A stretch of 64,000 nucleotides of DNA from Shewanella psychrophila (GTDB lineage: Bacteria; Pseudomonadota; Gammaproteobacteria; Enterobacterales; Shewanellaceae): assembly GCF_002005305.1 (NCBI RefSeq), contig NZ_CP014782.1:744001-808000 (forward strand), written 5' to 3'. The notes under the pieces were generated by a model. The model was not told where the DNA came from. It did not search any database and was given only the letters and a program-made list of their open reading frames with translations. A program made the position numbers and the translations under genes. Below, one piece after another: positions 9,974 to 18,881 of the stretch; position 1 is the stretch's first letter; each line of letters begins with the position of its first letter.

Positions 9974-10153
9974 GTACATGCTTCCTTACATTGAAGTGTT
10001 CAAATTCATTGTTCCGCTACCATCAAATTCATAATGAAAAATAAATGGCTTTTGTGTCAGTAAAACAAAAAATCCCAAACACTTATTAGTAAATTGTTGG
10101 TTTTTTATTTCTTGTTGTGTGAGCTGGAACCTAACATAACTGAATCAATGATG

Positions 10154-10188
10154 AATGGTGGAGCGAACCATTTGTCGTCAATCGACAA
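10154..10188. promoter_or_regulatory. Tandem inverted repeats upstream of glyA2-sox (possible operators)
   Basis: Two inverted repeats touch each other in the region between the transporter gene and glyA2. The first is AATGGT (10154-10159) with ACCATT (10167-10172), 7-nt spacer. The second is TTGTCG (10172-10177) with CGACAA (10183-10188), 5-nt spacer. They lie about 110-145 bases before the glyA2 start, where an activator of the GbdR/SouR type would be expected to bind. No binding site is proven. Confidence 0.4.
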
Positions 10189-10297
10189 TAAGTGGCCGCT
10201 TAAAAGCAATAAGGAGTTTTTAATTACGAGTATTGTCTCATCTATGTCATGGAAGTCATCGCTGTTGATGACGAGTACAAGTACAAAGGTGAATTTA

Positions 10298-11563
10298 ATG
10301 TTTGATTATCGTAATAAGATTAAAGAGTTCGATGCTGTGGTTGATAAAGCCATTCAAAAAGAAAAAGTACGCCAAGAAGCGCACATCGAACTAATTGCTT
10401 CTGAAAACTATGCCAGTCCAATGGTGATGGAAGCACAAGGAACATCACTGACAAATAAATATGCCGAAGGTTACCCTGGACGTCGTTATTATGGTGGATG
10501 TGAGCATGTTGATGAAATAGAAGCATTGGCCATCGAGCGGGCGAAAGAACTCTTTGGCGCTGATTACGCCAACGTGCAACCGCATTCAGGTTCTCAGGCT
10601 AATGCGGCAGTATTTATGGCATTAGTTGAACCCGGAGATACAGTATTAGGCATGAGTTTGGCTCATGGTGGGCACTTAACCCATGGTTCCCATGTGAGCT
10701 TTTCTGGAAAATCTTACAATGCGGTTCAGTACGGTATCAATGACGCTGGCGAAATTGATTACGATGAAGTGACTGCTTTGGCTCACCAACATCAGCCCAA
10801 AATGATCATTGCCGGATTTTCAGCTTACTCTCAAATCATCGACTGGGCTCGCTTTCGTCAAATAGCCGATGAAGTCGGAGCCTATCTTTTTGTCGATATG
10901 GCCCATGTTGCAGGCCTTGTTGCTGCTGTTCAGTATCCAAATCCACTGCCTCATGCTCATGTCGTTACATCAACAACTCATAAAACTCTACGTGGGCCTC
11001 GTGGTGGTTTAATTTTGAGCCTAAATCATCCTGAGTTAGAGAAGAAGCTCAATTCAGCCGTCTTTCCTGGTGTTCAGGGAGGGCCTTTAATGCATGTTAT
11101 TGCGGCTAAGGCTGTGGCATTTAAAGAAGCGCTACTTCCTGAATTTGCATGCTATCAAGCGCAGGTTGTTCGTAATGCCGATGTGATGGCTCGCACATTG
11201 ATTGAACGTGGCTATGATGTGGTTTCCGGTGGTACCCGTAATCATTTATTCCTTCTGAGCCTCATTAAGCAGGGCCTCACAGGCAAAGAGGCTGATGCAG
11301 CCCTGGGCCAGGCTTCAATCACGGTAAATAAAAATGCTGTGCCTAATGATCCCCAATCCCCCTTTGTTACTTCAGGACTTCGTATTGGTTCACCTGCAAT
11401 CACAACTCGAGGTTTTAAAGAAGAAGAGTGTCGTCAGCTGTCTACTTGGATAGCGGATATATTGGATGCTCTGCAAACTGAAGATGCCAGTACTGTGATC
11501 GCAGAGGTGAAGAATAAAGTAAGCCTGCTTTGTGGTGACTATCCGGTCTACCGTGGTCAGTGA
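10298..11563 (+). CDS. glyA: Serine hydroxymethyltransferase, copy 2 (sarcosine operon)
   Basis: I place the start at ATG 10298, behind AAAGGTGA, giving MFDYRNKIKEFDAVVD and 421 residues, the normal SHMT length; the open frame upstream of it lacks homology. The protein has LIASENYASPMVMEAQG, YAEGYPGRRYYGGCEHVD and the PLP lysine in TSTTHKTLRGPRGG at K229. It leads the sox operon in the order glyA-soxB-soxD-soxA-soxG-purU, as in Pseudomonas aeruginosa. Its role there is to combine glycine and methylene-THF, both products of sarcosine oxidation, into serine. It differs from copy 1 at most third codon positions, so the two are old paralogues. Confidence 0.95.
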   Translation: MFDYRNKIKEFDAVVDKAIQKEKVRQEAHIELIASENYASPMVMEAQGTSLTNKYAEGYPGRRYYGGCEHVDEIEALAIERAKELFGADYANVQPHSGSQANAAVFMALVEPGDTVLGMSLAHGGHLTHGSHVSFSGKSYNAVQYGINDAGEIDYDEVTALAHQHQPKMIIAGFSAYSQIIDWARFRQIADEVGAYLFVDMAHVAGLVAAVQYPNPLPHAHVVTSTTHKTLRGPRGGLILSLNHPELEKKLNSAVFPGVQGGPLMHVIAAKAVAFKEALLPEFACYQAQVVRNADVMARTLIERGYDVVSGGTRNHLFLLSLIKQGLTGKEADAALGQASITVNKNAVPNDPQSPFVTSGLRIGSPAITTRGFKEEECRQLSTWIADILDALQTEDASTVIAEVKNKVSLLCGDYPVYRGQ

Positions 11564-11620
11564 TGCTATCGCTATCTCATATTTAACGGCTATATAGCCA
11601 AAGATTGAAAGGGCTTTGGA

Positions 11621-12874
11621 ATGGAAAAGTATTCTGGTTTTGGGCTAGTAACACATGCTCTAAGTCATCATGAAAACTGGCAACGGGTTTGGCGTAATCC
11701 CCAGCCAAAGAAAAAGTATGATGTGGTGATTGTTGGTGGTGGTGGTCATGGCCTTGCGACGGCTTATTATTTGGCAAGTGTTCACGGTATTACCAATATT
11801 GCACTGCTTGAAAAAGGATATTTGGGGGGCGGTAACACTGCACGAAATACAACGATTGTTCGCTCTAATTATCTTTGGGATGAATCAGCGCACTTGTATG
11901 AACATGCGATGAAATTATGGGAAGGATTATCGCAAGATTTGAATTATAACGTGATGTTCTCCCAGCGAGGGGTCTTGAATTTAGGCCACACTTTGCAAGA
12001 CATGCGAGATATTGAGCGCCGGGTTAATGCCAATCGATTAAATGGTATTGATGGGGAAGTATTAGACACCCATCAGGTACAGGAAATTGTGCCTATGATG
12101 AACTGTGGTACCGATACTCGTTACCCGATATTGGGCGCCTCTTGGCAGCCTAGAGCTGGTGTTGCTCGTCATGATGCCGTTGCATGGGGCTATGCACGTG
12201 CAGCCGATGCCTTGGGCGTGGATTTAATTCAGCAATGTGAAGTGATTGATATCATCACCGAGGATGGCGCAGCCGTGGGGGTGAACACTAAGCAGCACGG
12301 TGTGATCAAAGCTGACCGAGTGGGGTGTGTGGTTGCTGGTAATTCCAGTGTATTAGCTAAAATGGCGGGCTTTGAGCTGCCTATTGAGTCGCATCCACTC
12401 CAAGCGTTGGTGTCGGAGCCGATTAAGCCTATTTTAGACACTGTGGTGATGTCTAACCAAGTGCATGGCTATATTTCTCAATCAGATAAAGGCGACTTGG
12501 TTATCGGTGCCGGTATTGATGGCTATAACGGTTATGGTCAGCGCGGGGCTTATCACACCATAGAGCATACTGTTCAGGCTATTTTGGAGCTATTCCCAAT
12601 ATTTAGCCGTGTCAGAATGAACCGTCAATGGGGAGGAATTGTTGATACCTGCCCGGATGCTTGCCCCATCATTTCGGCTACCCCGGTTGAAAATCTATTC
12701 TTTAATTGCGGCTGGGGCACGGGCGGGTTTAAAGCCACGCCAGGTTCTGGTCATGTTTTTGCCGATCTGTTAGCGAAAGGGAAAGCCAATACGTTAGCCG
12801 AGCCATTTTCTTTGTCCCGTTTTCACAATGGGTCTTTGATTGATGAACATGGTGCTGCCGGCGTCGCTCACTAA
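11621..12874 (+). CDS. soxB: Sarcosine oxidase, beta subunit
   Basis: This is the flavoprotein subunit of heterotetrameric sarcosine oxidase that oxidises the N-methyl amine. Of 417 residues, the N-terminus has the dinucleotide fold DVVIVGGGGHGLATAYYLA (about 34-52), followed by GNTARNTTIVRSNYLWDES. The segment RAGVARHDAVAWGYARAA holds the histidine (about H184) at the place where characterised heterotetrameric enzymes attach FMN covalently. The C-terminus has NCGWGTGGFKATPGSG, typical of DAO-family flavin proteins. It lies 57 nt after glyA2, and 13 nt separate its stop from the soxD start. Confidence 0.96.
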   Translation: MEKYSGFGLVTHALSHHENWQRVWRNPQPKKKYDVVIVGGGGHGLATAYYLASVHGITNIALLEKGYLGGGNTARNTTIVRSNYLWDESAHLYEHAMKLWEGLSQDLNYNVMFSQRGVLNLGHTLQDMRDIERRVNANRLNGIDGEVLDTHQVQEIVPMMNCGTDTRYPILGASWQPRAGVARHDAVAWGYARAADALGVDLIQQCEVIDIITEDGAAVGVNTKQHGVIKADRVGCVVAGNSSVLAKMAGFELPIESHPLQALVSEPIKPILDTVVMSNQVHGYISQSDKGDLVIGAGIDGYNGYGQRGAYHTIEHTVQAILELFPIFSRVRMNRQWGGIVDTCPDACPIISATPVENLFFNCGWGTGGFKATPGSGHVFADLLAKGKANTLAEPFSLSRFHNGSLIDEHGAAGVAH

Positions 12875-12887
12875 AGGAGGGGAAAAG

Positions 12888-13202
12888 ATGTTTTATATTT
12901 ATTGTCCTTATTGCCAGGAACATCGCGAGGAAGAAGAATTTCACGCAGCAGGTCAAGCGCATATCAGCCGTCCACTCGACCCTGATAATTGTAGCGACGT
13001 GGAGTGGGGGGATTATTTGTATTTTCGGAAAAACCCTCGCGGACTGCACCATGAGATTTGGTCCCATGCAGCGGGTTGTAGGAAATATTTTAATGTGACC
13101 CGAGATACTCAAAGTTACCAAATTAAAGAAGTTTATAAGATGGGTGAAGTCCCCCAAATTGTTGCTGAAAAAGCCTCGGATAGAGAGAGGAGTAGAGTAT
13201 GA
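12888..13202 (+). CDS. soxD: Sarcosine oxidase, delta subunit
   Basis: This small zinc-binding subunit of heterotetrameric sarcosine oxidase has 104 residues. The ATG at 12888 follows a very strong site, AAAGGAGGGG; an earlier in-frame ATG at 12840 lies inside soxB and is not needed. Zinc ligands match those of the known structures: Cys6 and Cys9 in YCPYC, and His60 and Cys64 in SHAAGC. Its stop overlaps the soxA start as ATGA, implying coupled translation and fixed stoichiometry. Confidence 0.95.
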   Translation: MFYIYCPYCQEHREEEEFHAAGQAHISRPLDPDNCSDVEWGDYLYFRKNPRGLHHEIWSHAAGCRKYFNVTRDTQSYQIKEVYKMGEVPQIVAEKASDRERSRV

Positions 13203-16200
13203 GCCAGAAAAATCGTGTTTATTCTGGGGGATGCATAGATCGCAATAAACCATTGAATTTCAGTTATAATGGTAAAAATCATCAAGGGTTTGATGGTGAT
13301 ACGTTGGCCTCTGCATTACTCGCTAATGGTGTCGACATCGTTGGCCGTAGTTTTAAATATAGCCGGCCTCGAGGCATTGTTGCAGCAGGCAGTGAAGAAC
13401 CCAATGCCATTTTACAAATGGGGGCTAGCGAAGCGACTCAGGTACCTAATGTTCGCGCGACCCAGCAAGAACTCTTTGAGGGATTAGTTTGTCATTCAGC
13501 CAAAGGTTGGCCAAGCTCTGACTTCGATATGATGGGCTTACTGGGTAAAGTGGGCGGAAAAATGATGCCCCCAGGTTTTTATTACAAAACCTTCATGTAC
13601 CCCCAAACGATGTGGCAAACCTACGAGAAATATATTCGTAAAGCCGCGGGGATCGGACGCTCTTCAACTCAAGCCGATCCTGATATTTATGATAACTTTA
13701 ATCAACACACCGATGTGCTGATTGTGGGTGCTGGCCCGGCAGGTTTAGCGGCAGCGTTAAGCGCAGCACGCAGTGGCGCTCGCGTTATTGTCGCTGATGA
13801 ACAAGCGAAAATGGGGGGGGCATTATTATTCAGCCGTGAACTCATCAACGGTCGACCTGCACTGGAGTGGGTGGAGGAAACGTTAACTGAGCTCAGTCAA
13901 TATAGTGATGTATTGATACTTCCACGTGCCACAGTCAATGGCTATCACGATCATAATTTCCTCACGATTCATCAACGTTGTACCGATCATATTGCTGATA
14001 AAGCCCCCAATGGCCAGATCCGTCAACGTCTGTATCGAGTACGTGCTAAGTGGGTTGTCCTTGCAACTGGTGCCCATGAGCGGACTTTAGTTTTTGGTAA
14101 CAATGACGTTCCCGGGTGCATGCAAGCCTCAGCAGTATCGACGTATATTAATCAATATGGCGTGGTACCGGGTAAGCGGTTAGTGTTAATGACGACGAAC
14201 GATAATGCGTATCAAGCCGCTTTCGATTGGCAAGACAGTGGGCGAGATGTGATTGCCATTGTCGATACTCGCAGTCAACCTCAAGGTGAAAAAGTACAGC
14301 AAGCCCGTCTTCGAGGCTTGAATGTCATAACGGGCAGTGCAGTTATTGAGGTTAAGGGCAGTAAAAGAGTGTCGTCGGTATTAATCGCCAGCATCAATCT
14401 AGATGGCACTCAAGTGATAGGTGAAGCAAAGACAATAAAGTGTGACACCATCGCGAGCTCTGGAGGATGGAGTCCGGCGGTACACCTTTCTTGTCATACT
14501 GGCAGTCGTCCGCAGTGGAATGAGGATGTACTTGGGTTTGTACCCGGTGACACGATTCAGAAGCAACTGACTGCAGGTGCCATTAAGGGGACTTATAGCC
14601 TGAGTAAATGTTTACAAGAAGGCTTTAGTGCCGGACAAGAAGCGGCAATTAAATCGGGCTTCACTGATGTAGGTAATCACGAAATCCCCACAGTGGAACG
14701 ACTCACAGAAGCCGCAACAATGCCTCTGTTTCATATTCCTCATACACTTCCAACCAGTCGAGCACCTAAACAATTTGTCGACTACCAGACCGATGTCACC
14801 GCGGCAGGTATAGAATTAGCGACACGTGAAGGGTTTGAGTCTATTGAACATATTAAACGTTATACGGCAATGGGTTTTGGTACTGATCAAGGCAAGCTGG
14901 GTAATATTAATGGTATGGCAATTGCGGCTAAATACTTGAATAAGTCGATACCTGAAACCGGTACGACTATTTTTAGACCTAATTATACACCGGTCACTTT
15001 CGGCGCGATTGCTGGACGTCACTGTAATGAGCTGTTTGATCCAAAGCGTTATACCCCGATGCAACAATGGCATGTGGATCATGGTGCCTTGTTTGAAGAT
15101 GTAGGGCTGTGGAAACGTGCTTGGTATTACCCCAAACAAGGGGAATCAATGTTAGATGCCGTTAACCGTGAATGTAAGGCCACACGTGATAGTATCGGTA
15201 TTTTAGATGCATCAACGCTAGGCAAAATCGACATTCAAGGTAAAGATGCCCGTGAGTTTATTTCTCGAGTGTATACCAATGCATGGGCCAAACTTGCGGT
15301 AGGTAAATGTCGATACGGTTTGATGTGTGGTGAAGATGGGATGATATTTGATGATGGTGTGACGTCATGTCTAGCAGAAAACCATTTTATTATGACAACG
15401 ACAACCGGTGGCGCAGCCCGTGTTTTAAGCTGGTTAGAGCTGTATCATCAAACTGAATGGCCTGAACTTGAAGTGTATTTCAATACCGTAACGGATCAAT
15501 GGTCCACGATGACGATATCAGGCCCTAATGCTCGCAAGCTTTTAGCGGAAGTTTGTCATGATATTGATTTAGACCGTGATAGCTTCAAATTCATGGATTG
15601 GCGACAAGGAACTGTCGCTGGGGTTCCAGCCCGGATATTCCGTATCTCATTTACGGGTGAGCTTTCTTATGAAATCAACGTCCAGGCAAATTATGGCTTG
15701 AAGGTATGGCAAGCACTCCACGCTCATGGTAAAAAATATAATTTGACCCCCTATGGCACAGAAACCATGCATGTCTTACGGGCTGAAAAAGGCTTTATTA
15801 TTGTCGGTCAGGATACTGACGGTTCAGTTACCCCGATGGATCTCGGTATGGATTGGTGTGTCAGCAATAAAAAACCATTTAGCTATATTGGTAAGCGCGG
15901 TATGCATCGTGAGGATTGTTTACGACCGGGCCGTAAACAACTGGTTGGTTTAAAAACCAAAGATGCGAATGTTGTTATACCTGAGGGGTCACAGGCCGTT
16001 GCCGATCCCCATCAAGCGATACCTATGACCATGTTGGGGCATGTGACTTCAAGCTATTACAGTGAATGTTTACAGCGCAGTATTGCAATGGGGGTGATCA
16101 TTGGGGGTCTTGACCGTATGGGCGAGACTGTGTATTACCCTCAGGCGGATGGTCGAGTTATTGAGGCTGAAATATGCAGTCCAGTTTTCTTGGATCCTAA

Positions 16201-16222
16201 AGGAGATCGACAACATGTCTGA
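13199..16222 (+). CDS. soxA: Sarcosine oxidase, alpha subunit
   Basis: The 1007-residue alpha subunit binds NAD+ and carries the folate-dependent half of the complex. From the N-terminus it has a Fer2_4-like domain without cluster cysteines (SFKYSRPRGIVAAGSEEPNA, about 50-75), an FAD/NAD fold (DVLIVGAGPAGLAAALSAA, about 173-191) and the SoxA middle domain (ATGAHERTLVFGNNDVPG). Its C-terminal 400 residues resemble GcvT, including CKATRDSIGILDASTLGKID and FTGELSYEINV. That domain transfers the one-carbon unit to THF as methylene-THF. It overlaps soxD by 4 nt and soxG by 8 nt. Confidence 0.96.
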   Translation: MSQKNRVYSGGCIDRNKPLNFSYNGKNHQGFDGDTLASALLANGVDIVGRSFKYSRPRGIVAAGSEEPNAILQMGASEATQVPNVRATQQELFEGLVCHSAKGWPSSDFDMMGLLGKVGGKMMPPGFYYKTFMYPQTMWQTYEKYIRKAAGIGRSSTQADPDIYDNFNQHTDVLIVGAGPAGLAAALSAARSGARVIVADEQAKMGGALLFSRELINGRPALEWVEETLTELSQYSDVLILPRATVNGYHDHNFLTIHQRCTDHIADKAPNGQIRQRLYRVRAKWVVLATGAHERTLVFGNNDVPGCMQASAVSTYINQYGVVPGKRLVLMTTNDNAYQAAFDWQDSGRDVIAIVDTRSQPQGEKVQQARLRGLNVITGSAVIEVKGSKRVSSVLIASINLDGTQVIGEAKTIKCDTIASSGGWSPAVHLSCHTGSRPQWNEDVLGFVPGDTIQKQLTAGAIKGTYSLSKCLQEGFSAGQEAAIKSGFTDVGNHEIPTVERLTEAATMPLFHIPHTLPTSRAPKQFVDYQTDVTAAGIELATREGFESIEHIKRYTAMGFGTDQGKLGNINGMAIAAKYLNKSIPETGTTIFRPNYTPVTFGAIAGRHCNELFDPKRYTPMQQWHVDHGALFEDVGLWKRAWYYPKQGESMLDAVNRECKATRDSIGILDASTLGKIDIQGKDAREFISRVYTNAWAKLAVGKCRYGLMCGEDGMIFDDGVTSCLAENHFIMTTTTGGAARVLSWLELYHQTEWPELEVYFNTVTDQWSTMTISGPNARKLLAEVCHDIDLDRDSFKFMDWRQGTVAGVPARIFRISFTGELSYEINVQANYGLKVWQALHAHGKKYNLTPYGTETMHVLRAEKGFIIVGQDTDGSVTPMDLGMDWCVSNKKPFSYIGKRGMHREDCLRPGRKQLVGLKTKDANVVIPEGSQAVADPHQAIPMTMLGHVTSSYYSECLQRSIAMGVIIGGLDRMGETVYYPQADGRVIEAEICSPVFLDPKGDRQHV

Positions 16223-16925
16223 TGTTGAAAGTGTGATTAAAAAACCAGGATCAGCTCGAGTGGTTATATCGGAGAGACCGAAAGTGGATGCTCCTATATC
16301 GATAACATCTAAGGTTCTGGAAATGCAGCAACTTTCTATTGAAGGTGTGCAAGCCGTTAGTCCATTATCTAAAGAGATATCACAGGCAAGTCAGCGACAA
16401 AATATCGGGGTTCATCTGAGTGAATTAGCTTTTTTAGGTCACTTAGTGTTAAGAGGTAATAGTGAAAACAAACAGTTTTCAGCAGCGATAGAAACCGTGT
16501 TAGGTGTACCTTTGCCGAGTGCGTTACAAAGTGAAACGAAAAACGACTTATCAATAAGTTGGATTTCACCCGATGAATGGTTAGTTATTTTACCTATCAC
16601 TGGAGCTTTTGAAATTGAGCGTCGATTACGTATCATGGTCGACGGTCACTGTGCGGTGGTGAATGTTTCTGGCGGGCAGACTGTGTTGAGCTTATCTGGG
16701 ACGAATGCATTGCAAGTATTGCATAAATCTACGCCTTATGATGTTCACGAACGTAATTTTCCTGTAGGGAAAGTGGTGACGACGGTATTTGCAAAAGCAC
16801 AGGTGATTATTCGTCGTACAGGGCCTGAAAGTTGGGAACTGACGGTTCGAAGAAGTTTTGCAGATTACGTGTGGCAGTGGTTAATGGATGCTTCAACGGA
16901 ATATGGAGTAGAGGTCAGTGCCTAG
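16215..16925 (+). CDS. soxG: Sarcosine oxidase, gamma subunit
   Basis: The gamma subunit of heterotetrameric sarcosine oxidase folds like a GcvT domain and has a structural role. I chose ATG 16215, which sits 7 nt behind AAAGGAGATC; the frame upstream is only soxA in another reading. The 236-residue protein has SWISPDEWLVILP and VVNVSGGQTVLSLSGTNALQ, usual for SoxG. It overlaps the end of soxA by 8 nt. A hairpin at 16950-16977 separates it from purU. Confidence 0.93.
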   Translation: MSDVESVIKKPGSARVVISERPKVDAPISITSKVLEMQQLSIEGVQAVSPLSKEISQASQRQNIGVHLSELAFLGHLVLRGNSENKQFSAAIETVLGVPLPSALQSETKNDLSISWISPDEWLVILPITGAFEIERRLRIMVDGHCAVVNVSGGQTVLSLSGTNALQVLHKSTPYDVHERNFPVGKVVTTVFAKAQVIIRRTGPESWELTVRRSFADYVWQWLMDASTEYGVEVSA

Positions 16926-16949
16926 TGTTTGGCTGACATTTTGGTTGGG

Positions 16950-16980
16950 AACTTTGGTTCAAGAGTGAACCAAAGTTTAT
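16950..16980 (+). terminator. Hairpin between soxG and purU, possible attenuator
   Basis: A perfect 11-bp inverted repeat (AACTTTGGTTC at 16950-16960, GAACCAAAGTT at 16967-16977) with a 6-nt loop is followed by only a short T run. It could reduce read-through so that purU is made at a lower level than the oxidase. The weak U tract makes full termination doubtful. Confidence 0.5.
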
Positions 16981-17010
16981 CGTTTCAGGCTTAATTAAAG
17001 AGATATTATC

Positions 17011-17877
17011 GTGGGAAATAATGAAAACACTTGGATATTAACCGCTCAGTGTCCAAGTTGTCTTGGCACTGTCGATGTTGTTACTCGCTTTCTTGCTGAG
17101 AATAGTTGTTACATTGTGGATATACAATCATTTGATGATCGTGAACTTAATCTTTTCTGCATTCGTGTGCAATTTCGTCCACTTAATGATGAATTTAACT
17201 CTGATGTCTTTGAGCAAACATTTCAAGCGCGGGCTAATAAGTTTGATATGACCTGGTCGTTAACAGAGCCAAATCATAAAACTCGTGTAGCGATCATGGT
17301 TTCAAAATATGACCATTGTTTAAATGATTTGCTGTACCGATATAGAACGAAGGCATTACCCATTAATATTGCGGTGATAATTTCTAATCATCCTGATTTG
17401 GAAGCCTTAGCCGAATGGCATGGTATTGATTATTACCATCTACCTATTACGGCTGAGACTAAACCTCAGCAAGAAAAGCGAGTGTTGGAAGTTGTGCAGC
17501 AATACACTTGTGAGCTGGTTGTGCTTGCTCGTTATATGCAAGTTTTATCTGCCGATATGTGTTCTAAACTCAGCGGTAAAGCCATTAATATTCATCATTC
17601 CTTGCTACCTGGTTTTAAAGGCGCTAAACCTTATCATCAAGCGTGGGATAAAGGGGTGAAACTGGTTGGGGCTACCGCTCATTATGTTAATGACGATCTC
17701 GATGAAGGGCCGATAATTACTCAAGGTGTTCAGGCTGTTGGCCATAGTCACTATCCAGAAGATCTGGTCGCAAAGGGGCAAGATATAGAAAGTCAGACAT
17801 TAGCCAGAGCGATTAAATATCATATCGAGAAACGGGTGTTTTTATTTGGCAGCCGCACCGTCGTGTTTGCTGATTAA
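17011..17877 (+). CDS. purU: Formyltetrahydrofolate deformylase
   Basis: PurU hydrolyses 10-formyl-THF to formate and THF. The 288-residue protein begins with an ACT domain (LTAQCPSCLGTVDVVTRFLA, about 10-80) and continues with a formyltransferase-type domain (AVIISNHPDLEALAEWHGI, then INIHHSLLPGFKGAKPYHQA with the catalytic His, and DDLDEGPIITQ with the essential Asp). The start is a GTG behind AAAGAG; the nearby ATG at 17022 is in another frame. As the last gene of the sox operon it returns THF when N-methyl oxidation outruns use of one-carbon units. Confidence 0.95.
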   Translation: MGNNENTWILTAQCPSCLGTVDVVTRFLAENSCYIVDIQSFDDRELNLFCIRVQFRPLNDEFNSDVFEQTFQARANKFDMTWSLTEPNHKTRVAIMVSKYDHCLNDLLYRYRTKALPINIAVIISNHPDLEALAEWHGIDYYHLPITAETKPQQEKRVLEVVQQYTCELVVLARYMQVLSADMCSKLSGKAINIHHSLLPGFKGAKPYHQAWDKGVKLVGATAHYVNDDLDEGPIITQGVQAVGHSHYPEDLVAKGQDIESQTLARAIKYHIEKRVFLFGSRTVVFAD

Positions 17878-18003
17878 TTTGATCCCTAATAGGGCTAAAG
17901 ACGAGAGGTTAACGTTTTTGTTTGGATACATAAAATGTGATATTAGTCTTTTTATGTAGCGCTTATGATGTGTGTTCTATTTTGCACGTTTGTCATTGGA
18001 CAC

Positions 18004-18783
18004 CTAATACTGGCTTATATATTGTTTTGGCGGCCGGCCTAAGGTTTTCTTGAAAAAAGTGATGAAGGCGCTGACCGACTCGTAGCCCAAGTCTTCAGAT
18101 ACCCGTTGTACTGAATATCCCGATGACAGCTTCTGCAGAGCGATGACAATATGTAACTGACCCCGCCAGCGACCGAAGGTGACGCCGACTTCTTGTTTTA
18201 CCAGCCGCGCTAATGTCCGCTCACTCATGGCAAATTTAGCCGCCCATTGGCCAAGGGTATCCCGATTATCCGGCTGGTCTATTAAGGCTTGGGCGAGCTG
18301 ATTGAGTCTTGTCTCTTTAGGAATGGGGAAATCAAATTGCTCCGTGGGCATTTTGACGAGTTCATGCATTAGCACATCGACAAGTTTCGCCGTGGGACTC
18401 TCGGGCTTGTAATCTTGTGGCAGGCTGGTTAAGTGTAAGATCAGCTCTCTCACCAGAGGGGATATGGACAAGGTGCAGCTCTTTTGGGGTAAATTCGCTA
18501 TTTGAGGGTCGATAAACAACATGCAGACCTGGGCATCGGGCGATATTCTGTTGCTGTGGGGCACCAGGCTTGGGATCCACACCGCGCAATGAGTCGGCAC
18601 CATCCAGATCCCATCACCGATATTACAAGTCACATGGCCATGAATTGCCAGTACTAATTGCCCCTTTCTGTGTTGGTGGAAGGGGGTTTCACACTCCCTG
18701 TCTCCGCCCGTTAACTTTAATGAGACCACTGTTTGTGGGTACAGATCAGAGTCAAATTCGGGGAATAATGCATCTAATGGCAT
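18004..18783 (-). CDS. nimR: AraC-family regulator, NimR-like
   Basis: A cupin-type sensor domain (PFHQHRKGQLVLAIHGHVTC) precedes a C-terminal AraC DNA-binding domain (MSERTLARLVKQEVGVTFGR and VQRVSEDLGYESVSAFITFF). I take ATG 18783 as the start (259 residues), close to the E. coli NimR size. The frame remains open to a TTG at 18864, but that would leave only 17 nt before the divergent transporter gene. Its partner at 18882 resembles NimT, and the divergent pair equals E. coli nimR-nimT (yeaM-yeaN), where the regulator controls a 2-nitroimidazole exporter. The name is by gene order and family, so the effector may differ here. Confidence 0.75.
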   Translation of the reverse strand: MPLDALFPEFDSDLYPQTVVSLKLTGGDRECETPFHQHRKGQLVLAIHGHVTCNIGDGIWMVPTHCAVWIPSLVPHSNRISPDAQVCMLFIDPQIANLPQKSCTLSISPLVRELILHLTSLPQDYKPESPTAKLVDVLMHELVKMPTEQFDFPIPKETRLNQLAQALIDQPDNRDTLGQWAAKFAMSERTLARLVKQEVGVTFGRWRGQLHIVIALQKLSSGYSVQRVSEDLGYESVSAFITFFKKTLGRPPKQYISQY

Positions 18784-18881
18784 AGGCTTGTCTGTTTTTA
18801 GCAATAATATGTCAATATATCTTAATTCGGCTATTGATTTAAAGGCTAGAGTGGCAATATTCAATGTTGTAGGAGCGTTCC

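Noticed and set aside
12729..13253. Long antisense open frame of 174 codons across soxB end and soxD
   Set aside because: It is opposite to a well-supported soxD with conserved zinc ligands and strong ribosome binding site; the product resembles nothing and is low-complexity in places.
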